This document shows positions 43,455 to 52,021 of a stretch of 64,000 nt of DNA, piece after piece. Within the stretch, counting starts at the first letter, position 1. Each line of letters opens with the position of its first letter. Both the position numbers and the translations under genes were made by a program. Origin of the DNA: Halovenus rubra (GTDB taxonomy: Archaea > Halobacteriota > Halobacteria > Halobacteriales > Haloarculaceae). A model generated the notes under the pieces. That model saw only the letters and a list, made by a program, of their open reading frames with translations, did not search any database and had not been told where the DNA came from. The stretch lies in NCBI RefSeq assembly GCF_026586665.1, contig NZ_JAODIY010000013.1, forward strand, positions 186,001-250,000, written 5' to 3'.

Positions 43455-45275
43455 TCAGTCGTCGTCTTGTTGTGGTGAGGACATTTCTGTCGGACCGACC
43501 GAGAAGACAAACTCGTGTTCTTGTTCCGTCTGGAATCGTCCCAGAATATCACGAAGCGGGCGAGCGTATCGTTGGAGTGCGTTTGCCCGTTCAGAGACAG
43601 CGTTAAGCTCGGCGGCTTGTTCTTCAGCAGCGCCGGCAACCTCTTCTGCTTCAGTCATTGTCTGTGAAGTTAATTCTTCAACCGTATCAAGCTGACCGGC
43701 TGTTTGTTCTAGCTGCTCGCTCATTTTCTGCATCTGAGTGTCGCTGTATCTGGTTTCCAACTCGGCTGCCATCGCAGCTATTCTATTGAGATCTTCGATA
43801 ATTACCTCAATTTGTTCTTGTTGCTCATAGGCATCGTCAGAGATCTTCTGGATTGAATCCGCAACCTGCTCACTTGCTTCACGGACAGTGAGAGCGCTCT
43901 GCTCAACTTCTGCGCCAGATTCTTCTACTTCATCGACGTAGCCCTGAAGTTGCCCTGTGGTCTTTTCAAGCTCATTTACCATGTCGTTGAACTCCTCGGC
44001 AATACGATCCATAGACTCTTCCCGATCACCACTCATCCGCTGGGTCATATCGCCGTTACTTACGTCTTGCATTACCTCTGAATACTCGTCAGCTTTCTTC
44101 TGGAGGTGGTTAGCAAGTTCTTCGGCCTCAACACGGGCTACTTCTGCTTCCCGCTGTGCTTTCTCAGCTTCTTCGATTCGGTCTTTCAGCTTGGTCCGCA
44201 TTGCATCGAATGTTTCGAACAGTTCGCCGAGATCGTCGTCACGTGAGCTTTGGATTTCGGTATCGAGATTTCCGTCACGTAGCTCGGCGGCATCATCGGT
44301 AAGTTCTGAGATGGATTTGACCGTAGGGCGTTCAATGACAAGAGCAAATGCCAATAGCATCAGACCGAATGCACCAAGCAAAAGGAAGAGATGTTGTCTC
44401 ACGCTTGAAGCGAGGTTATAGAGATGGCTAGGTTCTGCAAAGGAGACGACCGCCCATCCGTTTTCTGTCTGATCGTAGCTAACTACCGCTTTTTGACCTG
44501 CTCCTGCTTTATCGCCACCGAGTGTGGTGACACCACTTGTCCCATCAAGTGCGTTCTTAACCGCTGGTGACCTGCCATCTTCAACGTGTGACTTCCCAAT
44601 CATCTCTGGGTTTTCAGTGTCCAACACAACAGTGCCATCAGCATTAACGAGTCGCGTTTGCGAATCTGGAACGACGGTATCGAGTGTATCGAGGAAAGCG
44701 GTCGCAGTAAACTCTCTGACCAATACGCCGTCAGTGCCCTGATGGTCAAGTGGTGCCATAAAGACCCACGAGGATTGGTCACCGTCTTGTCTGAAAAACA
44801 CAATTGGTTCCTGTGTGTTCCATACCTGTCGTGCACCCTGATACCCCATGTTCCCAAGTTGTTTATTTCGGAACTTACCCGGGTCAGATGTTGCAACAAT
44901 CTTTCCAAAGTCACCGGCGTCAGAAGATGCACGAACCTCGCCACCAACATCTGCGTAATGCATTCGCCTGATGTCTTCATCTATCGAAAGGGCAGAAAGT
45001 TCAGTTTCTAAATTCCCAAGGTCAGGTTCAGATTCGAGGGCGTTTGCGATTTCCTCGGTAAAGCCTAACTCCTGTTGGAGATTCGTATCTGTGAAGTTGG
45101 CCTGAATCTTACTCTGTTCTTCAAGACTTGCTTCCTGGTCGGTCCGGACTTCGCTGTCGATAGTCGTAAACATGAACCCACCGACGACTGCCCCAACAAT
45201 CAGGACAGCAACGAACCCGAGCGCAACTTTACTACTGTAGCTTTTCCGTGGATCAAGTGTGGTGTTTATCTTCAT
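43455..45275 (-). CDS. Cache-HAMP transducer lacking the chemoreceptor tip
   Basis: This 606-residue membrane protein has TM1 at about residues 17-38, an extracellular Cache sensor (to about 290), TM2 at about 293-313 and a HAMP domain. A coiled coil follows, including REASEQVADSIQKISD and, after a gap, EEVAGAAEEQAAELNAVSERA, which are ordinary transducer-coil sequences. The hairpin tip DIAEQTNMLALNAxIEAARAGE, needed for CheA/CheW, is absent: about 170-200 residues are missing while the frame is intact. TTTTTATTTG at 45293-45301 gives its own leaderless promoter, 97 nt after the binding-protein gene. Export of a signal to CheA is therefore doubtful. Confidence 0.88.
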   Translation of the reverse strand: MKINTTLDPRKSYSSKVALGFVAVLIVGAVVGGFMFTTIDSEVRTDQEASLEEQSKIQANFTDTNLQQELGFTEEIANALESEPDLGNLETELSALSIDEDIRRMHYADVGGEVRASSDAGDFGKIVATSDPGKFRNKQLGNMGYQGARQVWNTQEPIVFFRQDGDQSSWVFMAPLDHQGTDGVLVREFTATAFLDTLDTVVPDSQTRLVNADGTVVLDTENPEMIGKSHVEDGRSPAVKNALDGTSGVTTLGGDKAGAGQKAVVSYDQTENGWAVVSFAEPSHLYNLASSVRQHLFLLLGAFGLMLLAFALVIERPTVKSISELTDDAAELRDGNLDTEIQSSRDDDLGELFETFDAMRTKLKDRIEEAEKAQREAEVARVEAEELANHLQKKADEYSEVMQDVSNGDMTQRMSGDREESMDRIAEEFNDMVNELEKTTGQLQGYVDEVEESGAEVEQSALTVREASEQVADSIQKISDDAYEQQEQIEVIIEDLNRIAAMAAELETRYSDTQMQKMSEQLEQTAGQLDTVEELTSQTMTEAEEVAGAAEEQAAELNAVSERANALQRYARPLRDILGRFQTEQEHEFVFSVGPTEMSSPQQDDD

Positions 45276-45372
45276 TGTATCTTATACGTTAGTTTTTATT
45301 TGCGTGACTGTTCTCGAACCCGCTTTCATCGTTGTTTCCCTGACTTCTCGGTTAGGTACACAATCCGTCCGC

Positions 45373-46572
45373 TCACGCCATGCTTGCCTGTTTGATCGCG
45401 TCTATCTCGCTTTTGAACGTCTCCCAGTTTGCCAGAATTGGCTCCCAGTCGGGGAACACCAGCTGTTTTGCCTGCTCACTGTTTGTTGGGACAATCTCCG
45501 CAAGCTCGCTGGGGTACTCGGTGTTCTGGTTGGTATACATCCCTGGGCTGCTTTTAGCCCACTTGGTCTGCGTCTCAGCACTGAGCAAGAAATTGAGGAA
45601 ATGTTCACCCATTCGACGCCGTCCGCGGTCTTCGGAACCTCGAACAACGGTCCAGTGGTTGAGAAATGCAGGCGAATTTTTCGGCGTCGTATGAGAGAGT
45701 TCTGAGCTCTGGAAGTCGATATCGTAATGAACTTGTTCCAGATACCACTGCGCAATATCAATTTGGCCGTCATCGAACATAGTCCAGATATCATTTCCGG
45801 ACGTCGCCCAGCCCGAGATATTCAGTTCAGCAAACGCATCCCACACAGCATCGATGTTTCCGTTGTAGATTTCGCTTGCTCCAGTTTCTGAGTCCATTCC
45901 GATTGCAACCGCATGCATTGGAAACGCCCAGAACCCGTAATCAAGCCCAATACCGTTGGTCCCTTGTGCGGCGGGGAAAACATCAGCCCATGTTTCAATC
46001 TCTGAATCTAAATCGCTACGGTGAACGATGGTACAGGGAGCGCCGTCAACTGGAACCCCGCGCGCTGTCGGACGGAAGTTCCGGTAATAGTCCAGAACAT
46101 TATCGAGTTGTGGAACGTTTTCTTGACGGACTGGATGAATCAAATCGTTATTTTGTGCGGTTTGGAACGTGGAACCCTCGGTAATTGAAACGTCAATTTT
46201 CTCTTCAGGGTCCGCCATCGTACCGGTGATATCATCCCAACCTGTTTTGACGTTCAACACGGCTCCTGTCTGTTCTTCGTAAAGTGGTTGGACTGTACTT
46301 TTAAACCGGTCCGCATAGTTTCCGCTCCAGATCAAGACATTCAAGCGCTTCCCGGTGAAGTCTAGTTTGTCATTACTGTCGGTTGCCTGTCCATTATTTT
46401 CTGTGGCGTCCGTCTCTTTTCCGGGGTCACTGTCGGTATTGTCGTCCGGGTCATCACTGCCACCACTAACACAGCCTGAAAGGGCCACTGCTGTCGTAGC
46501 TGCTCCTGCTAGAAATGTCCGCCGACGGACTGTATTGCTCTGGTTGCGCTCGCTGTGTTTGGTTGAACGCAT
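45373..46572 (-). CDS. Spermidine/putrescine-type extracellular solute-binding lipoprotein
   Basis: This 399-residue Tat lipoprotein has Tat motif VRRRTFLAGAA and lipobox ALSGC at the signal-peptide end. An acidic linker (residues about 40-70) is followed by the periplasmic binding fold of the PotD/SBP_bac_8 type: LNVLIWSGNYADRF, then DVSITEGSTFQTAQNNDLIHP and the C-terminal hinge DIAQWYLEQVHYD. The ligand is not determined; polyamines or related compounds are only suggested. No permease or ATPase genes are adjacent, so it probably works with the transducer downstream. TAAATATATTTT at about 46604-46615 is the TATA region. Confidence 0.9.
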   Translation of the reverse strand: MRSTKHSERNQSNTVRRRTFLAGAATTAVALSGCVSGGSDDPDDNTDSDPGKETDATENNGQATDSNDKLDFTGKRLNVLIWSGNYADRFKSTVQPLYEEQTGAVLNVKTGWDDITGTMADPEEKIDVSITEGSTFQTAQNNDLIHPVRQENVPQLDNVLDYYRNFRPTARGVPVDGAPCTIVHRSDLDSEIETWADVFPAAQGTNGIGLDYGFWAFPMHAVAIGMDSETGASEIYNGNIDAVWDAFAELNISGWATSGNDIWTMFDDGQIDIAQWYLEQVHYDIDFQSSELSHTTPKNSPAFLNHWTVVRGSEDRGRRRMGEHFLNFLLSAETQTKWAKSSPGMYTNQNTEYPSELAEIVPTNSEQAKQLVFPDWEPILANWETFKSEIDAIKQASMA

Positions 46573-46905
46573 GGGTTGTTCTCAGTAGTTGGTAATTGCT
46601 CGGTAAATATATTTTCATGTAAGATCCGTTTAAAATCAGTTACGTTGTTATTACCTTACACGGACCGTGATCTATTCATATAAGATATAAAGTATGGCAT
46701 AAGTAGTCTCTTTAAGCTGTATTCTTGGTCGGGTGTAAGATAACTAATATTTAGAACTGGTCAATAACGAAAAACACAGTAGGTTGTCATTCACTACCAC
46801 AGAATATAGACTATTCGATGTCTTTTGAGTATTGATTTTGGAAGAGGCATGCTATAACAAACGCTACTAACGGAGCGATTTTCGTGTCTGTCTGTGGACA
46901 CACCG
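46573..46905. other. AT-rich intergenic region upstream of the binding-protein gene
   Basis: This 333-nt gap before the IS element holds the promoter for the binding-protein gene at its left end. The remainder, rich in A and T (for example ATATAAGATATAAAG near 46678-46692), has no recognisable gene. With 47665-47840 it was one uninterrupted spacer before the element inserted. Confidence 0.4.
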
Positions 46906-46913
46906 TTCAAGAG

Positions 46914-47656
46914 GGCACTGTCTAGTTCTGGATGACCTCAGCTGGCGTTCGACCGTCGAGTGCTTGGTTTGGCCGTTCGTGGTTGTAGTGGTGTCTGAAG
47001 CGTTGTAACCACTGTTTCGCGCTGGATTGACTGCCCCTCCAGAAGGAGTGGAAGCGGTCGATCCGCATGGTCACAGTCTGGAACCACTTTTCGATGTGGT
47101 TCCGGATTCGGTAATCGAGCCGACCGCTCAAATCATGGCGTGAAAGGGCAGTCAGATAGCCGCCAGCATCGACGAGAAACACTGAATCGGCGACATCGTG
47201 TTTCTCGATGAGCCGGTGCAGGAACGCCGCGGCGGGGTCAGTCCCACGGCGACTGAACACGTCGATTTCGAGCAGTAATTTTGACTCTGTGTCGATCGCC
47301 GCAAACAGCCACTTCTTTTCGCCGTCAACCTTGATCTGTTTCTCGTCGACCGCGACCCGCGACGGCGACGCCGTCGGCGGGTCGCTCTGTGCTTCAGACA
47401 GTGTATGAACCCAGTTCCAGACAGCACCGTGTGACCGATCGACACCCAGTAGGTCTAAGATGGCGACCGTCTCCCTGATCGACAGCCCAGCCGTATGGAG
47501 ACGCACTCCAAACCGCCGGACGGGTGTCGGGGTGCGCTCGTTCTCCCAAACGTCTTGGCTGTCCTCCGCTAACGTTTCGTTGAGCAGGTCTGCGAGTGAC
47601 ATAGACACCGCTCACTATGACCTGCTCACTTCTCAATCCCTCAACTAGACAGTGCC
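46914..47656 (-). mobile_element. Complete IS6-family insertion sequence (743 bp)
   Basis: The element has perfect 14-bp inverted repeats: GGCACTGTCTAGTT at 46914-46927 and its complement AACTAGACAGTGCC at 47643-47656. An 8-bp target duplication TTCAAGAG flanks it (46906-46913 and 47657-47664), the usual size for IS6. The transposase reading frame fills it. Intact ends, target repeats and an undamaged gene suggest a recent insertion. The site is intergenic, upstream of uvsE. Confidence 0.96.
46922..47608 (-). CDS. IS6-family transposase
   Basis: This 228-residue DDE transposase has an N-terminal helix-turn-helix (SIRETVAILDLLGVDRSHGA), then catalytic residues in RVAVDEKQIKVDGEK (first Asp), SVFLVDAGGYLTAL (second Asp) and HHYNHERPNQALDG (Glu). 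It catalyses cointegrate-type transposition of this element. The full length matches haloarchaeal IS6 members, with no frameshift. Its coding sequence begins close to the right inverted repeat and ends inside the left one. Confidence 0.95.
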   Translation of the reverse strand: MSMSLADLLNETLAEDSQDVWENERTPTPVRRFGVRLHTAGLSIRETVAILDLLGVDRSHGAVWNWVHTLSEAQSDPPTASPSRVAVDEKQIKVDGEKKWLFAAIDTESKLLLEIDVFSRRGTDPAAAFLHRLIEKHDVADSVFLVDAGGYLTALSRHDLSGRLDYRIRNHIEKWFQTVTMRIDRFHSFWRGSQSSAKQWLQRFRHHYNHERPNQALDGRTPAEVIQN

Positions 47657-47840
47657 TTCAAGAGCGTCGTAACCACGTTCTATCATTTCACCGGCTGGGA
47701 ACGATTGACTGAAAGCGATTGTCGAGTCGTAATTGGCCTGATAGAGACATTCTAGGAGAGTATTTCCGTCCATCGTAGAGTCGAGCTATCCACGATAAAG
47801 ACAGAGGACAGAACTATTCGTGAAGAGTCAAACGACGACT

Positions 47841-48737
47841 ATGCTTGGATATCCAGCAATGAACCGTAGCCTCCGTGAAAAAGACCCGCCACGGCGGTGT
47901 AACCGCGATATGCGCAAACAGACTTGGGAACAAAAAGGACTCTCGTACGCAGGTGAGCTGGCCGAGCAGAACTTTGCTGACCTGCGGTCGATTCTACAGT
48001 GGAATCTTGCCCACGATATCGGATTTTACCGGTGTAGTTCCACGCTCGTTCCCTGGAACTCGGCGTTCGATATCGCCGACCTCCCGAATTTCGAGCGAAT
48101 CCGTTCTCTCGCTCGCGACTGTGGCAAGCTGGTGAAATCGAACGACATGCGACTAACATTCCACCCGAGCCACTGGTGTAAGCTCGCAAGCGAGTCAGAA
48201 GACACGGTCGCCCGATCGGTCGAGTCGGTCACCCACCACGGTCGGTGGCTCGATATGATGGACCTTCCGCGGTCGCCGCGATACGCTATCAACGTCCACA
48301 TCGGCGCACATTACGGGGATAAAGACGCCACGGCCGACCGCTTCTGTGATGTCATTACGGGTCTGCCAGCACGTGCCCGAGAGCGACTGACAGTTGAGAA
48401 TGACGACACAGAGTCACTGTGGGGCGTCGAAGAGCTCGTCGACAGTGTCGCAGCTCGAATAAATGTGCCAGTTACCTTCGATTACCACCACCACACGTTC
48501 ACCAGTCGCGGACTTACCTATCGAGAAGGGTTCAATTTGGCACGCAACACATGGGGAGAGATACGACCGATAACACACTACTCCGAGCCAGCATCCCTAC
48601 ACGGCGATACGTCGGCTCGTCCACAGAAACACGCTGAGAGTGTCGCTACGCTTCCAGAGTGGTTACGCAAAGAGTCGGACGTGATGGTCGAATCCAACGG
48701 GAAAGAACAGTCCGTGCTCAGTGTCCGCGAAGATTAG
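47841..48737 (+). CDS. uvsE: UV damage endonuclease (UVDE family)
   Basis: ATG 47841 (MLGYPAMNRSL) gives 298 residues and matches the UvsE N-terminus; the in-frame GTG at 47820 would add seven residues. The TIM-barrel UVDE fold has metal ligands in HPSHWCKL, INVHIGAHYGDK, TVENDDTESLW and DYHHHTF, which are His/Glu/Asp residues. The enzyme nicks DNA 5' to cyclobutane dimers and 6-4 photoproducts, starting alternative excision repair. This is useful in sunlit brines. The IS6 element ends 184 nt upstream and could affect expression. Confidence 0.93.
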   Translation: MLGYPAMNRSLREKDPPRRCNRDMRKQTWEQKGLSYAGELAEQNFADLRSILQWNLAHDIGFYRCSSTLVPWNSAFDIADLPNFERIRSLARDCGKLVKSNDMRLTFHPSHWCKLASESEDTVARSVESVTHHGRWLDMMDLPRSPRYAINVHIGAHYGDKDATADRFCDVITGLPARARERLTVENDDTESLWGVEELVDSVAARINVPVTFDYHHHTFTSRGLTYREGFNLARNTWGEIRPITHYSEPASLHGDTSARPQKHAESVATLPEWLRKESDVMVESNGKEQSVLSVRED

Positions 48738-48778
48738 TAACGGTCCTTGGTTGTCTCTTCGCGTATCGTACTGGACCG

Positions 48779-49435
48779 TCAAGCGGGGCCAAGGGCAGCG
48801 ATGTCCGCTCCAACAGTCGCTCTGGCGTCGGCTGGATTCGGCTCGCTGTCGGATAGATGTGTCCACTCGTGTTCTGGAATAGTCGAAAGCAATCCATTTA
48901 TCGCCGGAGAGTACGGCGTAACCGGCTCTGTTCTCGTGGCATTAGTCCAGATATGCTCGATGACGGTCATCGAGTCGATGCGGACTTCAATAGCTGTTGG
49001 GTTGTAGTGTGTGACCAGCGCCTGTAATCCAAGCTGGAGCGCAGCGTATTCTGCAATGTTGTTGTCAACAGGAGAGCCGACTGGCCGTCCGAGCCGAGCG
49101 ATATCGGTGTCGTTCCGTTGAATAACCGCACCCGCTCCGGCGGGGCCAGGGTTGCCACGAGAGCTTCCGTCAACATACAAGACGAGGTGTGAGTCATCGG
49201 TGTCACATTCAGACGAGATGGTTGGCGGTCCAGCAGCCAGTACCGCATCGAGCGCAGTCCATCTCTCGTCGTCGGTTGTCTGTGGAGCAAACAGGCCACC
49301 AAACCCCGGAACAGCGGCGTCGATGGCATCGATAGTTGGCGTGAGTTCGTACCCATAGAGCGCCAAGACCTCGTCAACACGCGCGGCCAGCGGTGAGAGG
49401 GTTTCGGCTGGGAGGATATCCATTGGACCTTCCAT
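48779..49435 (-). CDS. rnhA: Ribonuclease HI with N-terminal extension
   Basis: The ATG at 49435 is chosen because GGAGGC (49447-49442) lies six nt upstream, a proper ribosome site. The protein has 218 residues. The catalytic set is Asp in LYVDGSSRGNPGPAGAG, Glu in NIAEYAALQLGL, Asp in RIDSMTVIEHI and Asp in NPADARATVGAD. The first 75 residues form a helical extension, as in other haloarchaeal RNase HI. The enzyme degrades RNA in RNA-DNA hybrids. Together with rnhB the window encodes both RNase H types. It converges with uvsE. Confidence 0.92.
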   Translation of the reverse strand: MEGPMDILPAETLSPLAARVDEVLALYGYELTPTIDAIDAAVPGFGGLFAPQTTDDERWTALDAVLAAGPPTISSECDTDDSHLVLYVDGSSRGNPGPAGAGAVIQRNDTDIARLGRPVGSPVDNNIAEYAALQLGLQALVTHYNPTAIEVRIDSMTVIEHIWTNATRTEPVTPYSPAINGLLSTIPEHEWTHLSDSEPNPADARATVGADIAALGPA

Positions 49436-49586
49436 CAGCTTGCCTCCAGTTGTCTCAGCGTCACAGTATGATTATCAGACGGGTGTAAACAAAAATCCAC
49501 AGTGTAGAGTCGTTTAAGATGTGCTGATACTCGGCTAGTGCTACGACAGGTCCAACTTTACAGAGTCACTACGTAACTCCGACCAG

Positions 49587-50681
49587 ATGACCGAGTCAGC
49601 ACTGATCGTAACGCAGACCGCCAGTATAACAGATGGTCTCGTTTCGCTTGTCTCGGCTCAGGGATACGACCAGGTCAGGACGGTCGTGACCGACCGCCCG
49701 GAATACGGAGAGTACTACCTCTCACCTGCGACAATCGAACGTGTAGAAAAACAGAGTTCAGCAAAGCTGTTGCTAGTGGTTGATGGGACGCTCCATCCGG
49801 GCCAGGCTGTCGATTTGGGAGCGCGGCTTCCGCAGGTGACACTCCGGGACAAACGCAGCACAGTCTGGGAACACCTGAGCGAGGAAAATCCAGTTGCAAG
49901 AGCACGGTTCGCGTTACGGCAGGCCCGTCTTACACGCCGTAAAGTGGCCACGGCACAGCGAGATGGAGCGACGAAGAGCCCAACAGGTACAAGCGGTCGT
50001 CTTGCCACACGAGAGCAGCAGGTTCAGGAGTGTCAAACGTCGCTCGAAACACAGCAAGAAACAGCCCGCGAACGTGTGGAATCGACCTACAACAGTGTCG
50101 ACGGCAGAGTCGTGTTGCTCGGGCGAATTGGTTCCCCGACAACTAAACTCTGGAACAGGCTTACTGGGTCCAACGAACCCGCTGGTGCCGGTCGCCCGGC
50201 ACAGCCAACAACAGCGACAGCAACGGTCGGGCCACATACGCTTGCTGTTGTCGACACACCCGGAATACCGGGGAACGACGACTTCCCGGACTGGTTGCTC
50301 GAAACTGTCCCTGGACTGATGGCCTCGGTAAAGCAAGCAACGTGTGTGCTCGGTGTCGGTCACCGCTGTACAGCACTTCATGATGCAGTCTGTGACCAGT
50401 TTGCTGTCCAGTGGCGCTCGGTCGAGTCCGCTACGGCGGCTGCAGCCCGTGACGCAGTTCGAGATTGCTTCGAGACAGTAACGTACGCGGTTCAACTGCC
50501 ATACAGCGATGCTGCACACGCTCTTATAGCTGACCTTCACGACCGAACAACAGTCCACGAAATCGAGTACGGTGATAAAATACAGTTGTGTATCGAAATC
50601 TCGCAGACATGGACAGACGAACTCGGCCGTCGAGTATCAACAGTTGGTGGCGAGAGACAGCGCCTCGACGAAGCCAAATGA
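49587..50681 (+). CDS. HflX-like protein with degenerate GTPase P-loop
   Basis: This 364-residue protein resembles HflX in layout: an N-terminal nucleotide-binding-like region (to about 115), a helical linker with ARARFALRQARLTRRKV and a long coiled coil, a G-domain-like part, and the C-terminal YGDKIQLCIEI strand of HflX. The P-loop reads GRIGSPTTKLWNRLTG rather than HflX's GxxNAGKSTLFN, so the Gly-Lys-Ser/Thr needed for nucleotide binding is lost. The switch I-like TTATATVGPHTLAVVDTPG is kept. A non-GTPase ribosome-associated or regulatory role is plausible but inferred. Whether an authentic hflX exists elsewhere is unknown. Confidence 0.65.
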   Translation: MTESALIVTQTASITDGLVSLVSAQGYDQVRTVVTDRPEYGEYYLSPATIERVEKQSSAKLLLVVDGTLHPGQAVDLGARLPQVTLRDKRSTVWEHLSEENPVARARFALRQARLTRRKVATAQRDGATKSPTGTSGRLATREQQVQECQTSLETQQETARERVESTYNSVDGRVVLLGRIGSPTTKLWNRLTGSNEPAGAGRPAQPTTATATVGPHTLAVVDTPGIPGNDDFPDWLLETVPGLMASVKQATCVLGVGHRCTALHDAVCDQFAVQWRSVESATAAAARDAVRDCFETVTYAVQLPYSDAAHALIADLHDRTTVHEIEYGDKIQLCIEISQTWTDELGRRVSTVGGERQRLDEAK

Positions 50682-50872
50682 GAACTTATGTAGCGGGTTA
50701 CAGTAGGTGTCACTGGACAGCTACCACCGCTGTTGAGTCACAGCAGTAACTGGACCTATCCAAAATAGGAATTAAAACCCAAAGGAGTGAGCGAATCGAT
50801 GCTTTGGCTGAGGTATGATGTCTGGAATCCAATGGTGATAGACCTATGTATCTTCATCCAGTAGTGGTACGT

Positions 50873-51358
50873 ATGACGGAACACGAACACGATGTCGCAG
50901 TCGAGACAGAGCCGAAACCCACAGCGCTCTCGTTCGTTGGTGGGTTTGTCGGCACAGTCACGGGTCTCAAGCGTAAGGGCGTTTCCGGGGCGGTAGTTGG
51001 CGGTCTCATCGGCGGGACTGTCGGCTACGTTAGCGGTATGGCCCTCGGCAATGAACCACCAACCACGACGGCTTCAAACGAGACAGAGCCAATCAGTGTG
51101 GGCGTCTCCGACACGGATGACGATGACCACACGACCGACGAGGAGACAGAGACCGACAATGGAGACCATGCGGCCGACGATGACGACTCCGAGGAAACGG
51201 TCACGGATGAAGACGACGGCAACGGAGACTTTGAGGAAACTGACACAGATGAAGACGACGGCAACAGTGACTCCGAGGAAACGGTCACGGATGAAGACGA
51301 CGGCAACAGTGACTCCGAGGAAACTGACACAGACGAAGACGACAGTGACGGCGAATAG
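50873..51358 (+). CDS. Glycine-zipper membrane protein with acidic repeats
   Basis: ATG 50873 (MTEHEHDVAVETE) gives 161 residues. A hydrophobic Gly-rich segment (FVGGFVGTVTG, then GAVVGGLIGGTVGYVSGMALG) is a glycine zipper that may insert in a membrane. The C-terminal third is four acidic 14-residue repeats based on EETVTDEDDGN, encoded by a 42-bp tandem repeat (51185-51352). No function is recognised. The tail is nearly all Asp, Glu, Ser and Thr, so it is likely disordered. Confidence 0.75.
   Translation: MTEHEHDVAVETEPKPTALSFVGGFVGTVTGLKRKGVSGAVVGGLIGGTVGYVSGMALGNEPPTTTASNETEPISVGVSDTDDDDHTTDEETETDNGDHAADDDDSEETVTDEDDGNGDFEETDTDEDDGNSDSEETVTDEDDGNSDSEETDTDEDDSDGE
51185..51352 (+). repeat. 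Four tandem 42-bp repeats
   Basis: Each unit begins GACTCCGAGGAAAC or a variant and codes for 14 acidic residues. Units 1 and 3 (with Val at the variable site) resemble each other more than units 2 and 4 (with Asp), so the array probably grew by doubling an 84-bp unit. A 19-nt copy of the end, GTGACGGCRAATAGGACTA, recurs at about 51379-51397, outside the gene. Confidence 0.85.
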
Positions 51359-51524
51359 GACTAATTAAACGCCGTGACGGTGACGGCAAATAGGACTACC
51401 CGAAGTCCACAAAGTACAAAAAACAGCAAAGCAGCTATTATTCGAGAATCTTGACGATAGTCACTGTCGCTCGCGGCTACTCGACTGGCTTCTTATGATT
51501 GGGATTGTGTGGTCAGCTTGATAA

Positions 51525-51890
51525 CTCGATGCGATACAGAATCAGGGAGAGGGTGCCCTCAAGGCCATCAATGAGCTTGACCGCTGGATGGTACAGATTA
51601 CGGACATTGTCACGTGTATGACCGCGATTGCCGACCAGACAAATATGCTGGCAGTTAACCCAAACATTGAGACTGCCCGTACTGGCGAAGCCGGCGAAGG
51701 GTTCGCTGTTGTTGCAAAAGAAGTTAGGTCAGTTGGCAAAGAGACACGGGGCGCTGTGGCCGACATCGTCGATATTCTCTAAGAAGAACAGGAGACTACT
51801 GAAGCGGCCGTCACAGACATCGACGAGATGAGCAAGCGAGTCGGCGACGGCAGCGAGGCTATCACGCAGGCATTGGACTCGCGCAGCTGA
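51525..51890 (+). pseudogene. Decayed methyl-accepting chemotaxis protein tip
   Basis: From 51525 the frame reads the tip of a transducer: QITDIVTCMTAIADQTNMLA, then IETARTGEAGEGFAVVAKEV. An in-frame TAA at 51780-51782 interrupts it, and after it the frame continues as EEQETTEAAVTDIDEMSKRV to a TGA at 51888-51890. The conserved NASIEAARAG has changed to NPNIETARTG. No N-terminal sensor or membrane part is present. The piece is a remnant, not a working receptor. Confidence 0.85.
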
Positions 51891-52021
51891 GAGTGGTAAT
51901 CTGTCCGGCGTTCGTACCGGTATCGATACTCACGTTGTCGATAGTGGTAGTATGCCTCGACAGAATGTTGTCTCTGCTGAATTAACTCTACCGCACGATC
52001 AGACGGATTTAGGGAGAAAGG

